The position numbers and the translations under genes are program-made. Below are positions 33,303-42,343 of a stretch of 64,000 nucleotides of DNA, one piece after another (the stretch's first letter is position 1; each line of letters starts with the position of its first letter). The DNA lies in NCBI GenBank assembly GCA_002709085.1, contig PAPR01000053.1, positions 32,656 to 96,655 of the forward strand, read 5' to 3'. Under the pieces are notes generated by a model, which had not been told where the DNA came from, made no database searches, and saw only the letters and a program-made list of their open reading frames with translations. This DNA is from Pseudooceanicola sp. Its GTDB lineage: Bacteria > Pseudomonadota > Alphaproteobacteria > Rhodobacterales > Rhodobacteraceae.

Positions 33303-34394
33303 TTACGACAGGGCCGCCGCGAAATCATCGTATGAGAACGACCGGACCAGACGTTCGCTGCCATCGGTTTCCCGGATCGCGATGCCGGGCATCTGCACGC
33401 CGTTGAACCAGTTCTTCTTGACCATGGTATATCCGGCGGCGTCCTGAATGGAAATCCGGTCGCCGGGCTTCAGCGCTTTGGGAAAGCGGAAGGTGCCAAA
33501 AATATCGCCGGCGAGGCAGGACTTGCCGCAGATCATCCACTCCTGATCGCCGCTCTCATCCATCTTGGCGCTTTCGCGATAGATCAGAAGGTCGAGCATA
33601 TGCGCCTCGATCGAACTGTCCACGATGGCGAGGTTCTTGCCGTTGAACATCGTGTCCAGAACGGTCAGCTCCAGCGTCGTCGAATTGGTGATCGCGGCCT
33701 CGCCGGGTTCAAGGTAGACCTGCACCTCGTTCTCACCGGCAAAGCGTTTCAGACGCTCGGCCAGTTGATCGAGCGGATAACCTTCGCCGGTGAAGTGAAT
33801 GCCACCCCCGAGGGAGATCCACTCCATCCGGCGGATCAGATGGCCAAACCGCGCCTCGATCTGGCCCAGCATCTCGTCAAAGCGCGCGAAACTGTCGTTC
33901 TCGCAATTGTTGTGGAACATGAAGCCGCTGATGAGGTCCGCCACGGGGGCGATGTCCGCCGGATCATGTTCGCCAAGGCGGGAGAACGGGCGCGCCGGAT
34001 CAGCCAGATCGAAGGTGCTGGTCGAGACACCCGGATTGACCCGCAGCCCGCGCATGTGGTCGCGGCTGACGTCTTCGAACCGCACAAGCTGTTGCGCGGT
34101 GTTGAAGATCACCTTGTCCGACGCGGCCAGCACCTCCTCGATCTCGTCCGGGGCCCAGGCAACGGAATAGGCGTGCGTCTCACCGGGAAACTTGTCGCGC
34201 CCCAGCTTCACCTCGAACAGCGAAGACGACGTCGTGCCGTCCATATATTCCGCCATCAGATCGAACACCGACCATGTCGCAAAGCATTTAAGGGCCAGCA
34301 GGGCTTTCGCCCCGGAGGCCTCGCGCAGCGTCGCGATCTTTTCCAGATTGGGCAGCAGGCGTGACTTGTCGATCAGGTAATAAGGCGTTTGCAT
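33303..34394 (-). CDS. nspC: Carboxy(nor)spermidine decarboxylase
   Basis: PLP enzyme of the alanine-racemase-fold decarboxylases that removes the carboxyl group from carboxy(nor)spermidine. The PLP Lys is in ALLALKCFATWSVFDLM, the substrate-side Cys segment is CGKSCLAGDIFG, and EWISLGGGIHFTGEGY is the Gly-rich phosphate loop. The ATG at 34394 gives MQTPYYLIDKSRLLPN, a typical start, with CGAGG upstream; the longer frame to 34505 is rejected. At 363 residues it has the normal length. Housekeeping polyamine synthesis rather than catabolism. Confidence 0.88.
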   Translation of the reverse strand: MQTPYYLIDKSRLLPNLEKIATLREASGAKALLALKCFATWSVFDLMAEYMDGTTSSSLFEVKLGRDKFPGETHAYSVAWAPDEIEEVLAASDKVIFNTAQQLVRFEDVSRDHMRGLRVNPGVSTSTFDLADPARPFSRLGEHDPADIAPVADLISGFMFHNNCENDSFARFDEMLGQIEARFGHLIRRMEWISLGGGIHFTGEGYPLDQLAERLKRFAGENEVQVYLEPGEAAITNSTTLELTVLDTMFNGKNLAIVDSSIEAHMLDLLIYRESAKMDESGDQEWMICGKSCLAGDIFGTFRFPKALKPGDRISIQDAAGYTMVKKNWFNGVQMPGIAIRETDGSERLVRSFSYDDFAAALS

Positions 34395-34616
34395 GCGCGT
34401 CGGGACCTCGGATGATCGTGGAAGGGACGAGGATGCATCGCGATAGACAATGCCCGCGCCGTTTAACCCGCATTGCAGCCTGTCGCAATGGGAAGACGCG
34501 ATCACTATGCGCCACTAAAAAGCGGCGGTCGTGGGAGTGAAACAGATATCCCTTGGGGGTCCGAGCCGATCTGCAGATGATCTGTTCTGACCCCGCCACC
34601 GGCCTATATCAATCGC

Positions 34617-35621
34617 ATGGCGGATGTACTCACCTTTACCGACAGCGGAATTTACTGTCCGGCGGGCGATTTTTTCATCGACCCTTGGCGCCCTGTCCCC
34701 AAGGCGCTGATCACGCATGGGCACTCCGACCACGCGCGCCCTGACATGGGCAGATACCTTGCCACAGAAGGCACCGCGCCAGTGATGCAATATCGTCTGG
34801 GACCAGAGGCGCGCATCGATACCGTCCGCTATGGTGAGGCACGTAGGATCGGCGACGCCAAGGTGTCGTTTCATCCCGCCGGTCACGTCCCCGGCTCTGC
34901 CCAGATTCGGGTCGAAGTTAAAGGGGAGGTCTGGGTCGCCTCGGGCGATTACAAGACGGTCGACGATGGCCTGTCCGAAGCCTTTGACGCCGTGCCCTGC
35001 CATGCCTTCATCACGGAGAGCACCTTTGGCCTGCCGATCTTCAAATGGACCCCGCAGGAGGTTCTGGCGCAGCAGTTGAACGACTGGTGGCAGGCGAATG
35101 CGGCGGCGGGGCGTGCGTCGATTGTCGGGGCCTATGCGCTTGGCAAGGCGCAACGCCTGATGCGTGCGGTCGATGCCGGCATCGGGCCGATGCTGACCGT
35201 GACCGCCGTGGAGAACACGAACGAAGTGCTGCGCGCGCAGGGGGTCAATCTGCCCGAAACGAGTCGCATCACCGAGGATGTCTCGGCCAAGTCTCACCCC
35301 GGCGCCCTGATCATCGCGACGCCCGGCAGCACGACCCACAACTGGGTGCGCCGATTTCCCGGCGCCGCGACGGCATTTGCCTCCGGCTGGATGTCGATGC
35401 GGGGCGTGCGTCGGCGACGCGGGACCGATCGCGGGTTCGTCGTGTCCGATCATGCGGACTGGGACGGGCTGAACGCCGCAATCAAGGCGACTGGGGCCGA
35501 GAAGATATTCGTCACTCATGGATACACCGGCACGTTTCAGCGCTACCTCGCCGAGCAGGGTTATGACGCCCATGTGGTGTCGACCGAATACACCGGCGAC
35601 GATGCCGAAGACGCCGCATGA
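34617..35621 (+). CDS. Ligase-associated DNA exonuclease (metallo-beta-lactamase/beta-CASP)
   Basis: Nuclease of the family that sits beside bacterial ATP-dependent DNA ligases; 334 residues. The metal site is ALITHGHSDHARPDMG, and later blocks include FHPAGHVPGSAQIRVE, VWVASGDYKTVDD and FVVSDHADWDGL, the beta-CASP motifs. TFGLPIFKWTP is diagnostic of this clade. The start ATG is 222 bases from the divergent nspC. Its stop overlaps the ligase ATG by 4 bases, so the two are made together. Confidence 0.91.
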   Translation: MADVLTFTDSGIYCPAGDFFIDPWRPVPKALITHGHSDHARPDMGRYLATEGTAPVMQYRLGPEARIDTVRYGEARRIGDAKVSFHPAGHVPGSAQIRVEVKGEVWVASGDYKTVDDGLSEAFDAVPCHAFITESTFGLPIFKWTPQEVLAQQLNDWWQANAAAGRASIVGAYALGKAQRLMRAVDAGIGPMLTVTAVENTNEVLRAQGVNLPETSRITEDVSAKSHPGALIIATPGSTTHNWVRRFPGAATAFASGWMSMRGVRRRRGTDRGFVVSDHADWDGLNAAIKATGAEKIFVTHGYTGTFQRYLAEQGYDAHVVSTEYTGDDAEDAA

Positions 35622-37207
35622 AGCAGTTCGCCACCCTATTCGCCCGGATCGACGAGACCACCAAGACCAGGGTGAAGGTCGATGCGTTGGCAAGCTATCT
35701 CAGCGCGGCACCGCCCGAGGATCGCGTCTGGATGATCGCCCTTTTTACCGGTCGCCGCCCCAAGCGCGCGGTGACGGCCACGCGGCTGAGGGAATGGGCG
35801 GCCGAGGTCGCGGGCCTGCCGGACTGGCTGTTCGAGGAAAGCTATCACGTCGTCGGCGACCTCGCCGAGACCATCAGCCTCGTTCTACCCGACCCGACGC
35901 ATGAGGTGGATCATAGCCTGACCCATTGGATCACGACGATCAAGGCCTTGGCTGGCGTTGAGGAGAACCAGCGCAAGGCGGCTGTCATCGCGGCCTGGGA
36001 TTCGCTGGTTCCCGATCAGCGGTTCCTGTTCAACAAGCTGCTGACCGGTGGTTTCCGCATGGGTGTGAGCGCAAAGCTGATGACCCGCGCTCTCGCCATC
36101 TCCACCGGGCAGGACGAAGCGACCCTGACGCACAAGCTGATGGGAAGCTGGTCGCCGGAGACGACCACTTGGGAGCACCTGATCGAGACGGAGGATCCGA
36201 CGGCCGATCTGTCGCGTCCCTATCCCTTCTACCTCGCCCATCCGGTGGATGTGCCGGACGATCTGGGCGCGCCATCGGATTGGCATGCCGAGCGCAAATG
36301 GGATGGCATTCGCGGCCAGTTCATCCACCGGGGCGGCGCGCATTATATCTGGTCGCGCGGCGAAGAGGTGATGACCGACCGTTTCCCCGAACTGGCGCAG
36401 CTGGCCGATTTCCTGCCCGATGGAACGGTGATCGACGGTGAACTGCTGGCCTTTGCCGACGAGGCACCGCTCGGCTTCAACGCCTTGCAAAAGCGCATCG
36501 GGCTCAAGAAGGTCCCGGCCAAGGCGCTGCGCGACTCCCCGGTGATCTTCATGGCCTATGATTTGCTCGAGCACGCGGGCGCGGACATCCGGCAGACCGC
36601 CTTTGCCGAACGTCGCGCGCTCTTGATCGACATGTTGCGCGACGTACCGGCCCAGATTCCGATCCGGCTGTCTCAGGAGGTTGCGTTTAAAACCTGGGAC
36701 GATCTTGCCAAAGTGCGCAGCCTGTCACGGGATCACAACGTCGAAGGCCTGATGATCAAGCGGAAGGACAGCCCCTACCTTGCCGGGCGCAAACGCGGCG
36801 ATTGGTGGAAATGGAAAGTTGATCCGCTGACCATCGATGCCGTGATGATCTACGCGCAATCGGGGCATGGACGGCGCGCCAACCTCTTTACCGACTATAC
36901 CTTCGCGGTCTGGAACGGGGAAGAGCTGACCCCCTTCACCAAGGCCTACTCCGGATTGACGGATGCCGAATTTCGGGAAGTCACGGCATGGGTGCGCAAG
37001 AATACTTTGCAGAAATTCGGCCCTGTCCGACAGGTCAAGCCGCACCACGTCTTTGAGATCGCGTTCGAGGGGATCCAGCCCTCCTCCCGGCACAAGTCCG
37101 GCGTCGCGCTGCGATTTCCGCGGATGCTGCGTTGGCGCAAGGACAAACCGGTTGATGAGGCCAACACGCTGGACGACCTGAACGAGATGTTGAAGCTCTA
37201 TGGCTGA
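35618..37207 (+). CDS. ATP-dependent DNA ligase
   Basis: 529 residues. An N-terminal DNA-binding domain leads to the adenylation domain with active-site Lys227 in ERKWDGIRGQF. Further motifs are ELLAFADEAPLGFNALQKR, EGLMIKRKDSPYLAGRK and WWKWKVDPLTIDAVMIYAQ, and an OB-fold follows. In many proteobacteria this ligase and exonuclease are joined by an Lhr-type helicase and the phosphoesterase PdeM; both are absent here, because a convergent Nudix gene begins 49 bases on. A perfect GGGCCGGCCC palindrome lies at 37248-37257. Confidence 0.92.
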   Translation: MKQFATLFARIDETTKTRVKVDALASYLSAAPPEDRVWMIALFTGRRPKRAVTATRLREWAAEVAGLPDWLFEESYHVVGDLAETISLVLPDPTHEVDHSLTHWITTIKALAGVEENQRKAAVIAAWDSLVPDQRFLFNKLLTGGFRMGVSAKLMTRALAISTGQDEATLTHKLMGSWSPETTTWEHLIETEDPTADLSRPYPFYLAHPVDVPDDLGAPSDWHAERKWDGIRGQFIHRGGAHYIWSRGEEVMTDRFPELAQLADFLPDGTVIDGELLAFADEAPLGFNALQKRIGLKKVPAKALRDSPVIFMAYDLLEHAGADIRQTAFAERRALLIDMLRDVPAQIPIRLSQEVAFKTWDDLAKVRSLSRDHNVEGLMIKRKDSPYLAGRKRGDWWKWKVDPLTIDAVMIYAQSGHGRRANLFTDYTFAVWNGEELTPFTKAYSGLTDAEFREVTAWVRKNTLQKFGPVRQVKPHHVFEIAFEGIQPSSRHKSGVALRFPRMLRWRKDKPVDEANTLDDLNEMLKLYG

Positions 37208-37256
37208 TTGGTCGCGTTGGCGTCCCGCCCGTTGGGGAGGCTCCTATGGGCCGGCC

Positions 37257-38018
37257 CTAGGGCACAGCCACTTTTTCTTCGACCGCGCCATAACCGTCGA
37301 TGTCGTCAAGCTGAACGAACCGCGTGCCATCGCGAGTCACGATCCGGGGCCTGACCGCGCGCAGTTCCCGCGCCGTGGCGGCGGCGACCGCGTCGGCCAA
37401 GGTGGCGCTTTGCGCCAGAAGTTTCAGGTTCATACGCGTCGGAAACACGATTTGACGTTCACCTCGCGCGGCGAGGTCAAGCGCGCGACCAGGGGCGATC
37501 CACTCTGTCTCGACCGTTTCGCGACCATCGGACAAGGCGTCCTGCCCGGCGGGATCGGCCACCAGGAAGAAATGAGTATCGAACCGTTTTGGCGCTATGG
37601 AGGGCGTCATCCAGCGGGCAAAGGCCGTGAGGGTCGACAGATCGACAACGATCTCTTTCTCGCGCACGTAGTCTAGGAATTCCATCTCGCGCCGGTCTAT
37701 AGCCTGTCTGGCGCGTGTCATTTCGGGGCCTGGTACCGCGCGGCCCGGATCGCCCAGAATGATCCCGCATTCCTCGAAACATTCACGGATGGCGGCGATG
37801 CGCAGCCCGCGTTCCTCTGCCGGCACGTCGTTCCATCGCATGGCGTTCTGGGCCCAGGCCGGATCGTTGTCGCCCTCGTGAACCTTGCCACCCGGAAAGA
37901 CCATGGCACCGGCCATGAAGTCTATCTCGTGATGGCGTTTGACCATCAGCACTTCCAGCCCGTCGGCCTCGCGCGCGATGATTGTGGTGGCTGCCGGGAG
38001 AAACTCTTGACTCGACAT
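37257..38018 (-). CDS. Nudix hydrolase family protein
   Basis: 253 residues. The Nudix box is split: VFPGGKVHEGDNDP, then an insert, then RIAAIRECFEECGIILG with the RExxEE core intact. The N-terminus LPAATTIIAREADGLEVLMV is the usual entry strand. This large form with an insert resembles the NUDT7/NUDT19-type CoA-diphosphatase group more than MutT, but I cannot settle the substrate. AGGAGGTCCCC precedes the ATG at 38018. It is convergent with the DNA ligase and divergent from the gene at 38457. Turnover of CoA esters would fit the region (inference). Confidence 0.85.
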   Translation of the reverse strand: MSSQEFLPAATTIIAREADGLEVLMVKRHHEIDFMAGAMVFPGGKVHEGDNDPAWAQNAMRWNDVPAEERGLRIAAIRECFEECGIILGDPGRAVPGPEMTRARQAIDRREMEFLDYVREKEIVVDLSTLTAFARWMTPSIAPKRFDTHFFLVADPAGQDALSDGRETVETEWIAPGRALDLAARGERQIVFPTRMNLKLLAQSATLADAVAAATARELRAVRPRIVTRDGTRFVQLDDIDGYGAVEEKVAVP

Positions 38019-38456
38019 ATGGGGACCTCCTGCCCGGATGCGTGTTGTCCGTCACTCAAGCGGTGATCGGGATGTCGCCAAAGGACCCGAAGGTCAGCCC
38101 GATTGCAAGACTGCGTCGCAGAAAGCGGCAGATGATCCGAAACGTGATATATTGCGAGGATCGCTGGACGGGATCTCAACCATAATGCCGGGGCGAAAGC
38201 GGCCTCGCGCTGAGGCTTGACCACCCAGAAGAGTGCACGCAAAAGGCCACCCAAGGATCACCATCGACCAAATGAATTGTCCAATTATCCCCCCGTTTGA
38301 TCCATTTAGGTTTCGCCGCTATTTGTGCAGTGCTTTTGAAGGAAACAAAACGCTCCTGAGGCTCCTGTGCGTGTCTCAAGGTGCGGCAGGGAGGCATCCG
38401 GGCCCATGGGGCGTGTCACGTCGAAAGTACAACATTCCGCTCCGATGGTCGGCGAG
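38019..38456. other. About 440-base divergent intergenic region
   Basis: Between the Nudix and shikimate-dehydrogenase-like genes. No convincing gene: short frames on both strands are unlike known proteins. The stretch is less GC-rich than its neighbours around 38270-38350 and holds the AATTG-TC-CAATT palindrome. It probably contains promoters for both flanking units. If the right-hand gene starts at 38406 instead, it shortens to about 390 bases. Confidence 0.5.
38275..38286. promoter_or_regulatory. Candidate operator, AATTG-TC-CAATT
   Basis: A 12-base palindrome in an AT-rich patch of the divergent region, 171 bases before the shikimate-dehydrogenase-like start. No regulator gene is adjacent; FadR- or IclR-type proteins bind sites of this style. 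Inferred from symmetry. Confidence 0.3.
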
Positions 38457-39257
38457 ATGACTTTGCGTCTGGACGGCGAAACCCAGGTGGTTCCAATCAT
38501 CGGCGACCCCGTCGCGCAGGTAAAGGCACCGGCGCTTCTGACGGCCCGACTTGCTGCACGGGGCATCAATGCGGTCTGTGTGCCGGGGCATGTGGCGGCG
38601 GGCAAGGTCTCGGACTTCATGTCCGGGCTGGCCGTCACGCAGAACGTGCCCGGGGTCATCTTTACCGTTCCGCACAAACAAACCGCGATGCAATTTTGCG
38701 ATCACATGACGACGCGCGCGACATATGCGCAGTCGGTGAACGTGATCAGAAAGACCGCGCGCGGTCGCGTGGGCGAAAACACGGATGGCCAGGGTTATGT
38801 GCGCGGGATCAGGGCGGCGGGCGGCACGGTCACGGGCAAGCAGGTCCTTCTGATCGGGGCAGGGGGCGCAGGCGCGGCGATCGCATACGAGGTCCTGCGC
38901 GAGGGCGCGGCGCATCTCGCGGTCCACGACATTGACGAAGCGCGGCGGGATAGCCTTATTTCGCGGCTCGAAACGGTCTTTCCCGGCACGCTCTCCGTAG
39001 GAAGCGACGATCCGACCGGTTTTGACGTCGTGGCACATGCGACGCCCATGGGAATGCGCGATGGCGATCCGATGCCGGTGCAGATAGACAAGCTTTCAGC
39101 AAGCCAGTTCGCGGCCTGCGCCATAACGAAACCCGACCGGTCGCCCTTTATCGAGGCGGCGGCGGCAATAGGATGCCTGACCATGCCCGGACTTGGCATG
39201 TTTCAGGCGCAGGAAGAGCTCCTCGTGGACGCTCTTTTGACACTCGAAGCGGATTAA
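38457..39257 (+). CDS. Shikimate dehydrogenase family protein (paralogue)
   Basis: NAD(P)-linked oxidoreductase of 266 residues from MTLRLDGETQVVPIIGDP. The catalytic Lys74 (FTVPHKQTA) and Asp110 (ENTDGQGY) of AroE are present, and the nucleotide loop is LLIGAGGAGAAI (132-143). The Ser pair that holds the shikimate carboxylate (HSxSP in AroE) is replaced by QVKAP, so the substrate probably differs. ATG 38406 has GGGAGG upstream and is an alternative start. It is 21 bases before a Liv-type receptor gene, so it may oxidise the transported compound, perhaps a quinate-like ring (inference). Confidence 0.8.
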   Translation: MTLRLDGETQVVPIIGDPVAQVKAPALLTARLAARGINAVCVPGHVAAGKVSDFMSGLAVTQNVPGVIFTVPHKQTAMQFCDHMTTRATYAQSVNVIRKTARGRVGENTDGQGYVRGIRAAGGTVTGKQVLLIGAGGAGAAIAYEVLREGAAHLAVHDIDEARRDSLISRLETVFPGTLSVGSDDPTGFDVVAHATPMGMRDGDPMPVQIDKLSASQFAACAITKPDRSPFIEAAAAIGCLTMPGLGMFQAQEELLVDALLTLEAD

Positions 39258-39278
39258 GACAGTTCAGGGAGGAATGAT

Positions 39279-40406
39279 ATGATCCGGAAGATAGCTTTGA
39301 CGACAGTGGCCAGCTTGGCGCTTGCCAGTTCAGCGGCGATGGCCGACGTGGTGATCGCGGATGTGGCCGAGCTTTCGGGCGCGGGCGCTGCGGCGGGTGC
39401 CGTATGGCACGACGGCGTAAAGATGGCCGTCGACGAGATCAACGCCGACGGCGGCATCCTCGGTGAGCAGATCGACCTGCGCGAATACGATAGCCAGACC
39501 GACCCGCAGAACAGCCGCGCGATGGTGCAAAAGGCAATCGACGACGAAGCCTATGTGCTTCTCGGCACCGTCTATTCCTCCTCGACCATCGTGAACATGC
39601 TGGTGGCACAGCAAAACGGGATTCCGCAGCTCACCGGGTCGGAAAGCCCGACCATCACCGCCAAGGGCAACCCCTACATCTTTCGCACCGCGTTCGGGGC
39701 GCAGAAGGGCCTGCCTAAACTGGTCACCTATCTCAAGGACGACATCGGCGCGCAGAAGATCGCCGTCGTCTGGGCCAATACCGAGTTCGGCAAGGGCGGC
39801 TATGATGCCTTCATGAGCATCGCCGAGGATCAGGGGCTTGAGATCGTCGCGGATGTGCCGACGGAACAGGCCCAGGTGGATTTCGCCTCGGACGTGGCCA
39901 AGGTAAAGAACGCGGGCGCAGATGCGGTCTTTGTCTACCTCACCGAAGAGGAAAGCGCGCGCTTCCTGATCGAATCCGAAAAGCAGGGACTGGACCTGCC
40001 GCTTGGCGGTGACACCGTGTTGGTGTCTCAGAAGGTCATCGACCTTGCAGGTGGCGCTGCGGAAGGCGCGTTCGGTCATGTCGGTCTCTCGGCCGAAGCT
40101 CCGGTCGACGCGATCCAGGAGATGGCCGGCAAGTTTCAGGAGATCTACGGCTACGGCGCTGATCACAATGCGATCAAGGGCTATATGGGTGTCTATGTCA
40201 TCAAGTATGTCACCGAACAGATCGGTGAATTCGACAAGGAAGCCTTTGCCGAGACCATGCACGGCCTGTGCCTTGAGGCTGCCGAATACCCCGGCGTGCT
40301 GATGGACGTGTGCTGGGACGACACCGGCGAGTTGAGCCGCGAAAGCTTCCTCGTAGAGGTGGTCGACGGCGCGCAAACGATCTCGCAGACCCTTCCCGCG
40401 AACTGA
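39279..40406 (+). CDS. Branched-chain-amino-acid-type ABC substrate-binding protein
   Basis: Periplasmic receptor of 375 residues. The signal peptide is KIALTTVASLALASSAAMAD. The mature part has the family order VAELSGAGAAAGAVWHDG, NADGGILGEQIDLREYDSQTD and NTEFGKGGYDAFMSIAEDQG. The ribosome site GGGAGGAATG precedes the ATG. With the four genes that follow it makes a complete Liv-type importer. The family binds amino acids, amides, aromatic acids and other small acids; which one cannot be told. Confidence 0.88.
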   Translation: MIRKIALTTVASLALASSAAMADVVIADVAELSGAGAAAGAVWHDGVKMAVDEINADGGILGEQIDLREYDSQTDPQNSRAMVQKAIDDEAYVLLGTVYSSSTIVNMLVAQQNGIPQLTGSESPTITAKGNPYIFRTAFGAQKGLPKLVTYLKDDIGAQKIAVVWANTEFGKGGYDAFMSIAEDQGLEIVADVPTEQAQVDFASDVAKVKNAGADAVFVYLTEEESARFLIESEKQGLDLPLGGDTVLVSQKVIDLAGGAAEGAFGHVGLSAEAPVDAIQEMAGKFQEIYGYGADHNAIKGYMGVYVIKYVTEQIGEFDKEAFAETMHGLCLEAAEYPGVLMDVCWDDTGELSRESFLVEVVDGAQTISQTLPAN

Positions 40407-40493
40407 TCCCTTCGGGGTTCGACACAGTGGGCGGCATCCTTCGCGGTGCCGCCCATATACGTATCCCGCACGCAGAAATGGAGACGTGGGCGC

Positions 40494-41372
40494 ATGTCCG
40501 AATTCACTCAGCTCATCATCTCGGGCCTGTCGGCCGGGTCGATCTACGCCCTGGCCGCCGTCGGTTTCACTTTGCTTTGGCAAGCCTCGCAGACAATCAA
40601 TTTCGCGCAGGGTGAATTTGTCATGGTGCCGGCGTTCTTTGTCCTGGCATTCTCGGTCAAGCTGGGATTTCCCGTCTGGCTGGCCATGCCGTTGGCTATC
40701 ATCCTGTCGATCTTGATCCTCGGCGCGCTCTTCAAGAGGCTGATCGTGGAGCCGATGCACAGGCACGGCACCATTCCGCTTGTCATCGCGACCATTGCGC
40801 TCGGCGTCTTGCTGAAGGAGATGGTGAAAGAGTTCTACTCGCCCCTCGGACAGCCCTTTCCCAGCCTGTTTCCGCAGGACGTGATGACCATCGGGGGCGC
40901 GGCTGTTTCAATTCCGGACATCGCCAATTTCGTCATCGCCATGGGCACGATCATTGCTCTTCAACTATTCCTTGGCCGCACGCGTACCGGGCGTTCGATG
41001 CAGGCCACGGCACAGAATCCGGACGTCGCGCAGATCCTCGGCGTCGATATCAAGAGGATGGTGATGTACACCTTCCTGATCAACGGAGCCCTGGCGGCTA
41101 TCGCGTCGATCCTGATCACGCCGATTTACCTCGCCAAGTTTTCAAACGGTGAAATCCTCGGCCTGACGGCCTTCATCGCGGCCATTGTCGGCGGGTTCAA
41201 CCAGATCCGGGGCGCTCTCGTCGGAGGACTCCTGCTCGGCGTTATCGACAACCTTTCGGCCACCTACTTCTCGGCGGAATACCGGCAGGCCTTGCCGATG
41301 GTTCTGCTCATTCTCATCATCCTCGTCAGGCCTCAGGGCCTGCTTGGCACCTCGGAGGGTCGAACGGTATGA
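40494..41372 (+). CDS. livH: ABC transporter permease, LivH family
   Basis: Membrane subunit of the importer, 292 residues. It starts at ATG 40494 (MSEFTQLIISGLSAGSIYAL) after GGAG; the frame back to 40446 is leader sequence. LivH hallmarks are QTINFAQGEFVMVPAFFV and GRSMQATAQNPDVAQILGVD, the cytoplasmic loop that contacts the ATPase, and GGFNQIRGALVGGLLLG. Its stop overlaps the livM ATG by 4 bases. Confidence 0.88.
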   Translation: MSEFTQLIISGLSAGSIYALAAVGFTLLWQASQTINFAQGEFVMVPAFFVLAFSVKLGFPVWLAMPLAIILSILILGALFKRLIVEPMHRHGTIPLVIATIALGVLLKEMVKEFYSPLGQPFPSLFPQDVMTIGGAAVSIPDIANFVIAMGTIIALQLFLGRTRTGRSMQATAQNPDVAQILGVDIKRMVMYTFLINGALAAIASILITPIYLAKFSNGEILGLTAFIAAIVGGFNQIRGALVGGLLLGVIDNLSATYFSAEYRQALPMVLLILIILVRPQGLLGTSEGRTV

Positions 41373-42343
41373 CCAAGAAGTCCATTCTCTTCGCCGTCGT
41401 CGCCCTGCTGCTTCTGATCTTTGTCCCGATGGGGCAAAAGAGCTACATCATCTACGTGCTGACGTCATGGCTGGTGTTTTCGATCGCTGCGATGGGGCTC
41501 AACCTCACGCTGGGCTACGCCGGACAGATCAGCCTCGCCCAGGCGAGTTTCATGGGGATCGGGGCCTATGTAACCGCGCTGATCACCCTTGCGGGCTATC
41601 ATTGGGTCCTGGGCTGGCTCGCGGCCATGGGGGTAACCTTCGTGATCGGTCTCCTGCTCGGCTATCCGGCGCTGCGCGTGCAGCACCATTTCCTTGCCTT
41701 CGTAACATTGGCCTTTAACGTGATCGTCTTTCTTGTGCTGCGGAACGAGGAATGGCTCACCGGCGGAAATCACGGGTTGGTCGGCATGCCGCGGCCCGAC
41801 TTTTTCGGCATCTCCACAGGAAGCAACCTTCAGTTCTACTACTTCGCTCTCGTCCTCTTTGTGATCTCGGCGACGGTGTTCTTCTGGTTGGTGCATTCAC
41901 CCTGGGGGCGCGCGTTCAAGGCGCTGCGCGAGAATCCCGTGCGCGCAGAGAGCCTCGGGGTCGATACGCGCCGCATCACGCTACTTGCCTTTGCGATCGG
42001 GTCGGCCTTTGGCGGCGGGGCGGGGGCCATCATGTCGCCGCTGGTGCAATTTATCGAACCGGGCAGCTTTGCCTTGATCCATTCGCTCAAGATTCTGCTG
42101 ATGGTCGTCGTCGGCGGCGCCGGGTTCTTTTATGGTCCGATGCTTGGCGCGGCCGTAGTGATCCTTCTGCCTGAATTGCTACGCTTTACCGAAGGGTATT
42201 ACCTGATGATCTATGCCGCACTGGTGATCGTACTCATGGTCTATTCCCCCTCGGGGCTCATCGGTCTCGGCCACAAGGTCATCGGTCGCGTCAGGCCAAA
42301 GCAGGAGGTCCGCAAGGACATGGAAAAGGGGGCGCAGTTGTGA
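41369..42343 (+). CDS. livM: ABC transporter permease, LivM family
   Basis: Second membrane subunit, 324 residues. GYAGQISLAQASFMGIGAYV is the LivM signature, and RAFKALRENPVRAESLGVDT is the coupling loop. Overlaps livH by ATGA and livG by GTGA, so all of livHMG is co-translated. Confidence 0.88.
   Translation: MTKKSILFAVVALLLLIFVPMGQKSYIIYVLTSWLVFSIAAMGLNLTLGYAGQISLAQASFMGIGAYVTALITLAGYHWVLGWLAAMGVTFVIGLLLGYPALRVQHHFLAFVTLAFNVIVFLVLRNEEWLTGGNHGLVGMPRPDFFGISTGSNLQFYYFALVLFVISATVFFWLVHSPWGRAFKALRENPVRAESLGVDTRRITLLAFAIGSAFGGGAGAIMSPLVQFIEPGSFALIHSLKILLMVVVGGAGFFYGPMLGAAVVILLPELLRFTEGYYLMIYAALVIVLMVYSPSGLIGLGHKVIGRVRPKQEVRKDMEKGAQL

Noticed and set aside
34395..34616. LexA-like site ahead of the exonuclease and ligase genes
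   Set aside because: Only one GTTC-type half site is present (near 34581); the second half at the expected 7-base spacing is missing.
37200..37676. Frame beginning at the ligase stop, considered as a helicase remnant
   Set aside because: It is antisense to the Nudix gene and its product does not resemble an Lhr helicase.
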